64,000 nt of DNA, from NCBI RefSeq assembly GCF_029227915.1, contig NC_079876.1, positions 26,139,828-26,203,827 on the forward strand, in the 5' to 3' direction. The position numbers were made by a program, and so were the translations under genes. This DNA is from Hydractinia symbiolongicarpus. Taxonomy: Eukaryota; Cnidaria; Hydrozoa; Anthoathecata; Hydractiniidae. The notes beneath the pieces were generated by a model. The model saw nothing but the letters and a program-made list of their open reading frames with translations. It did not search any database and had not been told where the DNA came from. This document shows, one piece after another, positions 1-11,800 of the stretch (its first letter is position 1; each line of letters opens with the position of its first letter).

Positions 1-290
1 TGTCCACATGAATCGTGTGCATTCTTATTTATCTCTCATTTGGACGATGTTTAGATATATTGTGAGAAATTGATCCCTTTAAATTCCACTATTGATGAAT
101 TGTCTTTATAACATGCTGTCCACATCAATAGTGTGCATTCTTATTTATCTCTCATATGGACGATGTTTAGATGGATTATGAGAAATTGATCCCTCTAAAT
201 TCAACTTTTGATGAGTTGTCTTTATAACATGCTGTCCACATCAATAGTGTGCATTCATATTCCTCTCTCTTAAGGGCAATGGTTAGATGG
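1..290. repeat. Tandem repeat, about 116-bp unit, entering from the left edge
   Basis: The same block starts at 1, 117 and 233 (each begins tgtccacat and goes on to a gtgtgcattc motif). That makes about 2.5 copies with a 116-bp period and a few percent divergence; the third copy decays near 290. The array probably continues left of the window. No coding potential is seen. Confidence 0.8.
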
Positions 291-472
291 ATGGTAAAGA
301 TACAGTTACTGACATTTTTTACCAGTCATAACATTTTGGTTAAGCCAATTCCCAGTATAGTTTTCTTGTTAACACACAAAAGGCATATCTGAATTGTTAT
401 CCTACACTGTGAATCCATTTTTATTTGTGATCGTCACAGCAATATTTTTTTGACGCAACAAAGGATTTCACT

Positions 473-825
473 GGCGCCGTAGATTAGTGGTTATAGCTCT
501 CGTACTCTGTGCGGGAGACCGGGGTTCGATTCCTCTTGACGGCGATTCAACATGGGCGAGTGAATGTTACCATAGCCCCGGGTTAACCCAAGCCATGTGA
601 GGGAAATTGGGAAGATGGCACACTGTGTGGGCCGTTGGATGTTGCCGGGAGTTGTCTAGTAGAGCGCGGGCTCTAATTGGGTCTGCGTAGCTCAAAATGA
701 GCATTAAATACTCTAGGACTCTCCATCTACGCCATGGCCCCTCCTGGAAATAATAGACAGGGTATATCCCTCGATATTTGTGAGGCTAGCCATGTAAAAT
801 ATGCACATCTATCTATCTATCTCTA
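473..825 (+). repeat. tRNA-derived SINE, copy 1
   Basis: The first 70 bases look like a tRNA: a D-arm/A-box region (tagattagtgg) and a T-arm/B-box (ggggttcgattcc), with a ggcgccg start and a gacggcg end. A tRNA-unrelated body of about 250 bp follows, ending in a short (atct)n tail. A second diverged full-length copy lies in opposite orientation at 30288-30565, which shows this is a dispersed family and not a functional tRNA gene. The internal A and B boxes would serve as the RNA polymerase III promoter of an active SINE. Confidence 0.75.
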
Positions 826-2858
826 TTAACACATGAGATGTTACCAAACCATGCATTCAACATGGTGTTCCATTGTTCACATCTACACTGTTGATGTTTT
901 GTACATCATGTCGACATAAAGTATCTAATATTGCGTGATGGTCATTCCATGTAACAAAGTTGTGACTTTTTTGTTTGATTTCAAATTCTAATGAAGCTGC
1001 TCTTTTTTCACCCGAGTTACAATGGTGTAAAAGAGTTGTTGTCATTTTATGTTTGCTGTGGACATGCTGGCCCAGTTCAATTTTTTTTGGTGCCAACTAT
1101 TATGCGTATCGAGGTAGTATGCTATTTTGCGTTAATGATTTTTTCAATTTTTAAACTTGTCTCAAAACTGTTCAAAATTTTTTCAACACTCTCATTACCA
1201 AATTGTTTTAGACCTAGTAATTGAAAAAGTAAACTGGAGCTAGAAAACCATTTTTATCTCCTTGCTTCAGAAAAATGTTTAGGAAAAGTTTAAATAACAG
1301 TTTTGGCGTCCAAAACTTTTTTGTTGACATCAACCAGTCAATTGTAAAATGGGTAAAATCGCCCAGCTTTGAGGAAAATGATCAATTTTAGTCTCAGATC
1401 TGAAGTTACCCACAAAGGAAAAGACATTTTTTCTTCACCATTGTTAAGTTACATACTCAAAAATTACAATGCAAATTAATTTAAATGTCATTTGATTTAA
1501 ATGGTGCCTTTTTTCTAGGTGACCATGTTTTTTAAGAAGTAAAAGCCAGACATCAATTGCTCTGAAACGCTTCTAAGTTGTTTAACTTCAAATATAAAAG
1601 TGGAATGAATTGTCTTCACAAATTTTTATAATGTTATTAGTGTTAAATTTTTTCTGTGTGTCTATACTTCCTTATGAAGTAACAATGTGACATAACAAAG
1701 GACACATATAATTATTTTTCCGTGACCTTACGGTAGGTGAACATGCGTATGTAATCATGCTTTACCCTAATGATCATAAAAAAAGGTCTGTTTACCTAGA
1801 TGTGTGAAAAAATTAGGATTTAAAATGACATAACTCCTTCTGTGACGTTTTTCAGAATTTTGGTAAGGTCCACTACTTAAATGCAAAATGGTGTAAAATA
1901 AGTTTTAAAAAAATCTGTAACAATATATTATCTGAAAAATAAAAAGGAAAACGTTATTATTACAAATATGTTTTGGTTTCTTCTGGCACAGTAAAGAGCT
2001 TTTCAACATGACCCTATTGTTATTATCAGCATTACAAAAAGTTTTGTAATTTAGTGTTTTAACAGTTTTATTTGTACGTGTACTAAACTTGGTTTTTATC
2101 AACAAACATGTTATAATCTTATTTATTTTTGAAGACGAGCATTTTTATCATATAGCTATTTATATATTACAAATTTAATATTTTCTGTTTGTAACATTTT
2201 CGTAAAAAGAATTTTGCCTCTATAGATTTTTGCAGATGTAAAAGATTTTTCTAGAAGTTTGACTCAAAACATATTGTTTGAAAACAATGCTGACAACTAT
2301 TGATATTGTTTTTCTGTGATATTTTGTAAAAATATTTTTAACAGTGGACAATGTACACCCATTATCTAAGAATTAAATTATAAAATATTTCAAGTATGTT
2401 AATATAAACTGTTTTTTTCTTGAAAATGTGCGACCTTGATGCCCTATTTGACAAATTAACTGCATGCTTTTCCGTTTTTCTTTTGGATTTTTTCATGAAT
2501 GGCGCTATTTTACTGTTTGCACTGCTCTTTTTTAAGTCTAAAAAACCACCACAAAAACATCAGTTTTTGAATAGTTCAATCACTGATTTGTGAGCACTCC
2601 CCTGAACGCGAAGAGATTAAAACACGGTTTGCTGCCCTTCATTTAAATAATATCTTACAAAGTCTCCATATAAAGATGGCGTGTACTGCAAGATGTTTTT
2701 TTCCTGAAAAAGAAAAACATTAATTCATCGCATTACATTTGTTAAAGTTGAGAGTATAGCACTACATAAACTGTCCCTCTAAATTATTGTGTGAACAAGT
2801 ACAAGGCTGTTATATGCTTTTGATTCTATTTTTAATGCTAGTACAAAAATAAAAAAAT
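826..2858. other. Upstream region of PI4KA, no gene seen
   Basis: This is AT-rich sequence between the SINE and the PI4KA start codon. Only short, compositionally random open frames are present. Any PI4KA promoter and 5' UTR should lie in the right-hand part, but I cannot mark a convincing core promoter element. Confidence 0.5.
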
Positions 2859-5800
2859 ATGGTAGATGTATGGTCACCACGAAATAAATCTCCATCTCAA
2901 ACACTTTTGTCATTAGCAAGGGTCCTTGCGTTAAAAGAACAACCATGGGAAAAGGTAATTTTTGTTATATTTATTCTTAGAAAATAGAAGTGTTTTTTAT
3001 CCTGAAGAATCTAAGAAAAATACTGTGAAGGGTATAGTATTACCATAAACTATAAAAACATTACGTAGTATGACATATTACAATCTTTTATTTTCAATTT
3101 TTATTACAATTCTTTTTTTGTTTTGGCACAGGTGAAACCATTGTTGATGTTTTGTCCTCAACCTCCTTCAAAACCAACTGAAATATTTGCTATTGATCAA
3201 TCTGGCAGAAATTCAATTTTATGTTTGATGTACTACTTGGTGCAATCAAAACTTGAGCATTCTTCCAAAATACTACCATACCTGACAAGTGTCTTTAAAG
3301 TCTGTTTGCACATTAAGTGGAATTTAAAGGTAAAAAAATTTTCTTCCTAATAATTCAGTGCTGAAGACTAACCATAAATGTCTGATGTAAATGCTTTCCC
3401 AGTACACTTAGAAGGGAGATTCTTTATTGAGGGAATGCAATTAGTGAAGTGTTGTTTTATCTGATAATATTATTTTCTCATTTCTTAAAAAAGTTACAAT
3501 GATTGTTATTCCTAGTGTTTATTTTACTACCGCACATCAAAACGGGAGGCTAATCTGAGGGACTTTAGGACACTAACTCCATAAGTTACAGTTTCAGTCT
3601 TATGTTCTTATTTTTTCATTTCTTTCATATATTATCTTACACTCAACAGAGCAGCAAAGAAAAAAATTGCCAAGAAGATGAAATCAGAGAATTTATTTCT
3701 CTCCTGACTTTGGTGTTATCATATGCTTTGAGTAAAAACGAAAATGCGTCAGCTAGCAATCCACTTGGTTTTCTGTCAGTTATGCTTGATGAATTGCAAT
3801 CATTTCCTGATTTACCTGAAGCATCACAAGGTGAGACGGCTGCTATATTTTTTTGGTATTTGTTTTTTATAATTCATTATTCATGGGTTTCCATTTAAAC
3901 TAACTGTTTTTTAATATTGTTAAAAACAAAAACTTTAACATGTTTATAGCAATCTAATAACATTTGTTTCCAGAAATGGAAAATGTTTTTGTATAAGACC
4001 ATGAATATTCATGTTATGACTATAGGTCTGCCTGTCAAGCTTTGAAGTATGAATTCCTATGACAATTATATGCTTTTATGAGTTATACATTATTAAAAAA
4101 TTGTTTTGTGATGGCTTGTTCTATTTTTGTACAAGAAAATAAATAGATAATAAATAATTATGCCGAGACGAAAAGTTTTAAGAATATTGTACCTTCCATA
4201 TTTGGTTTTCAGGTATAAAATAAACGTTTTCTGCTCTTTGTTCAATATTTTTTTAATTTGTCTCCCTGTTTTTTAGTTAGCTTCTTTCGGTGTACCTTAC
4301 CAGCGATGTGTGGTTTCCTTGAAGGACTTTGTATGCATCCATCTGCACATGAGCTTTCTCAAATCCTTATGCCGAATAAAAAACAAAAACAAAACAAATC
4401 GCTATGTACTGTTGATGCAGATTTCAAAAGAAGTCAATTTGCAGCAGTAAACATTTCAAACCTATTGAATCAGGTGAGTTATCCTACAAAATTGCGAAAG
4501 CTAGCTAATTACCTTCTCAACGACTTCAGAGATTAATTTGATTTTTAAAATATAAAAAAATGATTCAAAAATGATTATAAAAAAAAACATGAAAATGGGA
4601 CAAAAAGGTCTTAAAGTTAATGAAAAAACACTTGCCTATGAATTACATATGTACATAAATAGATGCACATAACCGCCACACAACACAATAAAAAACCCTC
4701 TAAAAACCCCTTTGATGTATCGTTGTTTACATCTAAACATCCAGAATTATAAACATAGACTGAATGTGTTATCAATATTGTGAAAATACTTTAAACATTC
4801 TATATAATCACCTCTATATTACAAACAATTTGACTGACTTACAATTTACAAATAAACATGTAATATCTGATGTGTTCTAAATCAATTTTGAAGGTTCAAA
4901 TTTTGGAGAATAACCAGGTATCAATATAGAAAGTATTGCGGAGAGGTGGCCAAGGCAAAGGCATTAAACACTGCAAGAAAAGGGCACGGCAAAAGCAGGC
5001 AAGGAAACAGGAAGAGGAATCAGCAAGGCAGTGTTAGGCACAGGCAAGGGCATAGTAGGCAGGCACCAGCAGAAAAGGCATAAGAAGGGTAGGCAAAGGC
5101 ACGGTAAGTGCTGGTAAGACAAGGGGACGGCAGGTTAGGGGCAGGCACCTAAATAGAACCTCTTCTCCCCTGCAACTCAAAGATTATGTATACTCAATAG
5201 AGTATGGAAAATATTGAGGTAATACTTCGAATTTATTATCAGGTCAATATAGAGTGAATCATCTTAGCAGAATATGTGACAATAAAAGAATTTAAACAAT
5301 AATTACAAGCTCGTGAGCTTGTATTAAAACGCAAATGTGTCCCACAAGAATGGGAATTTTTGTCTCTCAGAGCACCGACACGGGAGTAGTCGTGTGTTCA
5401 AATCTCATCTTGATAACTATTTTTACTTTTTTTTTTCTTTTTACCAACTCGTAACTATGTCCGAAATAATCAATTGCAACGTCATAGATTTAAAATTCGT
5501 ACCTAAACTCTCTAAGTACTTGGAAGTCATCTAAATGACGTTTCAGGCCAAAATTGGTATTTGTTTTCGACAAAATTTGTTACAGTTAACAAAAAAAGTA
5601 TGCTGAACATAATAGTGACATCATAATTTTGATTTTTGCCACTTAAATGTCATTTTAGGTCAAAATTAGTCCAAAAATTAAAACTATTTTAGACAAAACT
5701 TGCCCAAGTTAACAAAAAAAGTATGCCGAACATGATAGTGACATTAAAATTTTGATTTTTTGTCACCTAAATGTCATTTTAGGCCAAAATTGGTCCAAAA

Positions 5801-8800
5801 ATTAAAACTATCTTAGACAAAACTTGGCAAAGTAAACAAAAAAAGTATGCTGAACATGATGGTGACAATAAAATTTTGATTTTTTGTCACCTAAATGTCA
5901 TTTTAGGCCAAATCGGTCCGAAAATTAAAACTACTTTATTTTCGACAAAATTTGTTAAAGTTAACAAAAAAAGTATGCTGAACATGATAGTGACATCAAA
6001 ATTTTAATTTTTGTCACCTAAATGCCGTTTAGCTCATAAACGTTTTAATTGCGCAACTTTCAACCATGAATGGTACACTGTATTTTTTGTTGCAAAAAAT
6101 TGTAAAATTGGGTTGCATTGTGGATGTTTCATAGTTGTGCATTTTTAATAGCGAGATAGTTTATGCAGCGCCTGCATATTGTTTATTTTTTAAAAAGATA
6201 AGATTAGTGTTAGCATATTATTTAACTAACTGGTAAAGTAAAGGTGTTTCCACCAAAGTTTTTAAAAGTGAATATAGGCAGAATTAAGGTCTCCCCAAAT
6301 GCCTGAAAAGTAGTCTGCGAAAAATAAAATTTCCACAACAATACGTAAGAGGGAAACGAAGACGCTCCGCCATATATAAATAACTACAAGAACGAAATTC
6401 TTTTCGCTACGAAAAGAATTTCGTTCTCGCTTTTTTCTTTCTGTCAGTCAGTTTACCCCAGACTGACCCAACGAAAATTGAATTTTCGAGGAATTTTCTG
6501 TTCAAGAAGATCTCACAAATCAATTTCGAAAAATAACTGGGTAGTCAACAACAAATATTATTTATTGCCTATTTGAATAGCAAAATATGTCGTGTCTAAC
6601 TTCGTAACAGAAATCACAATTTAATAGACAGCTTTTTGTAAACTTTATTTGCAAGGTTGTTTACGTATATCATACGTCTTGTTGATCATAATGCCAAAAA
6701 AACTTGTTTTAATAAATTTGAGTTTAAAAGTCAACTTGGCTCAAATGAATTTGACAATATGGGTTTTTTCTGAATCTTCAACATTAGAAAGTCAAGGTGC
6801 AGAAATGTCAAAAATGGCATTTTTGTGCTCTATAAACAAAAAGATTACCTAATATCCTCAATAGAGCTATATCATATACTTATGAATACCTGGTTTTTGT
6901 AGGTGCAAGATAATTGTGTTTTTCCTAGCCCTGTCCAGGATTCGAACCTGGAGCTCTCATTTGCATGAGTGTCATATCCATTAGACCAGCAGCGCATAAA
7001 TATAAATCGAGTGAAACACATTTACATGTGTTTCTATTTAACAGAATCTGTTAAATAGAAACACAGGTAATAGCTTTTTATTAACACTGGGCTGAGTGAT
7101 TAGTACAGGTATGCTGTGTCATACATACGCTTTGGCATAATATATGGCATAATAAAATATAATATAAACTCTTTTCAAAAACTATTCTAACTTTGATCCA
7201 AATAAACAAACATTAAACAACCTGTTGTTACCCTACACAGCTAAAACAATCGCTCCGCAATTTTATTTTTCGAAAAAGTTTTTGTAACATTTAAAAATGA
7301 AAACCCAGCTTATGACCTCTTTTTACCCTGTTAAAGCAAAAAGAATCCTGCAACATTTTATGGGAAAGGTTCCTGTGCAAGATCAAAATTAATCGTGAAA
7401 TCGGATAGGTGTAATACATTTTCGAAAAAAAACTTTATTGCAAATTTGGTTTAAATTAAAACAGCAAAAACAGCCCGTTGTTACCCTGTCCAGCTAATCA
7501 GACAGCAGTTTTATTTTGGGGAACAAGTCGTGACAATAGGAGAAACAATTCTTATTCCCAGCTGAACAGACACTTCAAAACAATAGCAATTAATTGGGCT
7601 AGCTTAGTATCTAGCTAGAGCTGGACATTATTTGTATACATATTGGAAAATTAAATAAGAAACAATGGATATATGAGGATTCTCTATACATGTTGACGAT
7701 TGCACAAGAACAGCTTGTCAGAATTTAAAAAGCCTCTGTAACAGAAAATGTAGACGTTGATGTAAAAGTAAGTACCAGTTAAGTAGTTAATTTTATGCTA
7801 GCTTTGTTCTGTCTGAAAGAATTTTTAAGCTAGTATGTAGCTAGCTTGTTAGCTAATTTTATGCCACATTCAAGCTAAAATTGTGAAGGGCCAACATACT
7901 TTGTGAAAACGGATGTAACTACCAAGCATAAGCTATGTACATTCTTAATTAGAGCAGAAGTATGTCACTCACTGTGCAGAATGTGTAGCAGCTAGCTCGC
8001 TCGAAAATCTGTCCTAAAGAAGTCTCTTACACTTATCCTAGGATAAGAGAAAGTTAAAGGTAGTTTCTAGCTAAATTGTTAGTTTTATGGTAGCTGTTGT
8101 GATAGCTAGCTTTAGTTGTAAGTAAGTCTAACATTTAAAAAATAGTGATATACTAGGTACATAACCTCCACTTCTTTCTTGAAAAATCTCATTTTATTTC
8201 TAGGTAGCTACCTACGCTTAGCACCATCTTTAAAAATCAACAAAAACTCCATCGCCGTTCCTAAAAAAACACATTGTCTTGCTTACTAAAAACTGTGCTA
8301 GAGAATGACCATATTAAACAGCTGGATTACTGATTTTTTGTTTGAAATTTTAGTATTTTGAATGTATAGGAACAAAATCGTATAGAAATGCTATATACTC
8401 TCCACCGTATTTCCTTTTCCCTTATATTTTCCTTATTTAATGAGGAAATGGGCTCCGTTATGCTCCCTGCGCTGGCGCACACTCCGCTTTGTTCCGCAAT
8501 AAGAAGGTCCGAAATAGAAAGATTTGATGTTTCTGGCTTACCAGGTGGTGGGGCATCTGCATAATCATAATTATGTGTAAATTTTATGCTTTTCATACAT
8601 CCACTAAAATCAAAGCTTCAAAATTCTCACTTTACGTCTTGACTAGTTCTTTTGCTGTCCTAATCTTTGTTGAGGTTACTTATAAATCTTAGATGTGGCA
8701 ATGTTTACTATTCACTTTAGATATTTTCGATAGCATCTACTAAACATTTGAATGATTTGGAGAAAAGAAAGCTTGATCTAATCGAGGTAATGCAATTTGT

Positions 8801-11800
8801 TTAACATCTACGAAGAATTTCTGATAAGACTTGATGAATTAGTGACTCGTATTGGGAAGATTTTAAGTTGGCAAAATGAATTTATAATTATGCAGGTGGT
8901 AACCTTCGCTAAAAGCTAATGGAACAGAAACAAGAACAGAAAAGCTTATGAGCATATGTACTTAAATGTTTACACGATGTGAGTGGAAAATTTTCCTTTG
9001 GGCAAAGTGTGTTTACTTTTTGTGCAATAACATGAAGTGAAAATTATCAGCAGAAAATTCTCTTCTCTGTTCTGTTTTTTCCCTATTTCATTCTGTTGAA
9101 CATTTTCTTGAAGCAGTAAACAGTCGTAATAGCATTAAAAGTTTATAAATTTTGGTGTAAATTTATATTAGCGACTAGCCCATTTAGGATCATACTCAGT
9201 GTCGTAATCACGAGTGAGTCCCTACTAATTTGATTAAAATTTTCAATGGTATTATAATTTAGCGAAGTAAAATGCGATTGCCTAAATAATAATGAGGCAT
9301 AGATTATGTGCCCTGGTTGTCTAAATCTTCTCTTTGTTAATTTGTCAAATTTGTTTGATAATAGTTAAATTGTATGGAATACAAATAATATAAGTTAAGT
9401 GTTAGAAAGTGTTTTTTGTAAATTTACAGGATAAACTGCTTTTAAACAACCGATTTTTTAAATCTTGGATGGATATATTTTGGATGAACTCAACAAGTAT
9501 TGTCAAAGGTATCATACAGCAAGGTAGGAGGTTGTTTTTATTTGTAATTTGTTATTTTTTTTTTGTTGTTGTTAACACTAGCTTGGAAGGCTCAGAATTT
9601 TTGAGTCAGGTACATTTGCCACTGTTTTGATAAAAATATACAATTATATTTTTTATATTTTTACCAAACTTAGTTTTGGTGTTTCCTTAATTTAGAAAAC
9701 CAATCAGATATTCAAGTCATCATCATCATTCTCGCCTTAACGTCCGTTTTCCATAAACTTTTTTTGAACAACATCATCAACCCATCAGATACAACTTTGT
9801 TGACTCTACTTTTAGGAATTCGTCCAAATAGTCCCTGCTCACCCAAAATAAAAATAAAAATTAATTTTTTTTTTAATTTAGGAAATATATATTTGTCAGT
9901 TGGGGATAGCTGTTGTCATGTTATTTTTTCCAACTTTTTTGTTTGCGTTGCATTGTAACAAGTAATCTTAATGTTGTCATCCTTCTCTAGACTTAAACCT
10001 AATGTTAGAATACATTGTTAATCGTTCAGCAAAGATGCGAGTTTATTTAAATAAAATTCTATTTAAAAACAAAGAGGCAAAGTAGAAGATTTGCAATCTG
10101 CGAACCTTGAAAAATTTATTTATCATCATTACAATCACCATTACAATCATCGTCTGGACAAATTATATTGATGATCTTTCAATCTTATTTAGACTGGACT
10201 AGTTCTATACTGTCCTTATTTACTTGCTGCTAAATCTTTCTTGGTCTACCTCTGGGCTTTGCCACAGGAACTATCAAGTCTCCTAACTTACCATACTTTT
10301 GCTTCTTTTTTATTAGATGTAAATCAAGAGGATGTGACAAAGATCCATGCGTGGAGCAAAGAAATGTTTGAATCATGCCAACTAAGTTGCAAGTCAGATT
10401 TCAAACGAGAAAAGTCGAAACTGTTTTTGACAACCCTGACCACAAGTTGCGAGGTTTATGTGAGATCAGTGACAAAGGATTCTGGTAATTTTTACATTTC
10501 ATGCATTTCGTTCCTAAAATACCTAAAAAACTAATAAAAATATAAGACGAGGGAAGAGTCATGGGATATTTATGTTCTAATTATAAAGTAAATTGTTGTA
10601 TACATTTTGTAATTGGTAATCCTTCATGCAGTAAAACTTTTTTTCTTGCACATTAAAACACAAATAAACTTTTGTGCTATCCTTTCAACATGTAGAAAAG
10701 TTCATTGTGTATGAGCTCCTTGTGTTGTTAAGATTTTGCTTTATCTGAGCAACGTGCTTTTGTGTGTAGTTATTTTTAATATGATAGATGCTGATAAAAC
10801 CTGCCAGGTACTGGTTGATAACATCAACATGATTCGTGAAGATTCCAGATCGTACACGTTTACTTCATTAGTCGTTGCTTGTTTAAATGGTTTGGGCACT
10901 TTAGCTGAAAAGTTTCCTTCCATTTGCAGGTGTGATTTTTAGGCATTTGTTAAAAGACAAGTTTTGCATTGTGACAGTTTTAGTCTAGATTTACCTTAGA
11001 ATCATTCTTACTGTACTGATTAATATACTAGATTGAGGAGTAAATACTAATTCATAGGAAATAATAAATACAACGATATAATTACCATATTTTTTACTTC
11101 AGAAGAGTATGTGCTTTTACTTTAACAATGTAAGGTTTGTGGCTACCTTCCATAATAGTGTAGTTATCCTAAATCTGTAATGTAAAATAGATTTAGGAAC
11201 GGTTTTAAGCCAAGTTTACATTAGTACAGCATTATATACTATATTATGTAGAAAGCTGTTAATGCTCTATGATAAGCATGACTTTTTATTTTAGTTTTGT
11301 TATTGAACATTTTCAAGACTTTTTGGTAAAGCCTTCTGCTGTGTTGAAAGGTTTCTATCAGGCTAGCAAAGAGAAAAAGCCAGAGAAAAAGAGATTCTTG
11401 TCTGCTGACGATACCCATGAAGAAGAGCAAAATATCGGATTCAAATGTAACAGCACTGGTTATGACTTAATTTTGAAAATCGCTCTCGAAAATGTTGTAA
11501 TGTATGTGCAAATTTCATATTAACAGCCATTTTTTTAAATTTTAGAAATTGCTCTAGATAACTTTTTTTTTAAATAAGGATGCGTAAACAGGCAATTGTG
11601 CGTTTTTCCAAGGAAAATTGTTAGTTGTCTTAAAATATAGTGATAGTAGAACCTAACATTGATGTGAGTTTTTTGTCTTTTGTCTTTAGTAACTATGAAA
11701 AGCAATATTTACCAAATAAATATTGCTTATTCAAGAATGTTTTTGCGTTTTAAAAAATATTTTTGTTTCCGAATGGGTTTTGGATGGGTTTTGGATGGAT

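Larger units (their letters stand above)
5304..6683 (+). repeat. tRNA-headed interspersed repeat, copy A (internally expanded)
   Basis: The left 130 bp (9-bp inverted arms tacaagctc/gagcttgta, then a tRNA-like head with a cgacacgggagta anticodon-arm region and a gtgttcaaatctc B-box) and the right 130 bp (tatttgaatagcaaa through catacgtcttgtt) both match a 309-bp copy in reverse orientation at 23317-23625. Copy A is about 1.07 kb longer because extra sequence sits between the shared ends, including the 125-bp tandem array. The tRNA-like head suggests a SINE ancestry. It sits in PI4KA intron 4. Confidence 0.65.

Noticed and set aside
6927-6995. Functional tRNA gene
   Set aside because: The anticodon loop is too short and the acceptor stem is mismatched, so it was called tRNA-like instead.
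6389-7065. Helitron 3' hairpins
   Set aside because: The two perfect hairpins are not followed by CTRR-T, and no TC start is linked to them.
8327-8596. 89-residue minus-strand open frame in PI4KA intron 4 with higher GC
   Set aside because: No recognised motif and no supporting neighbouring exon; at most a fragment of a mobile-element gene.
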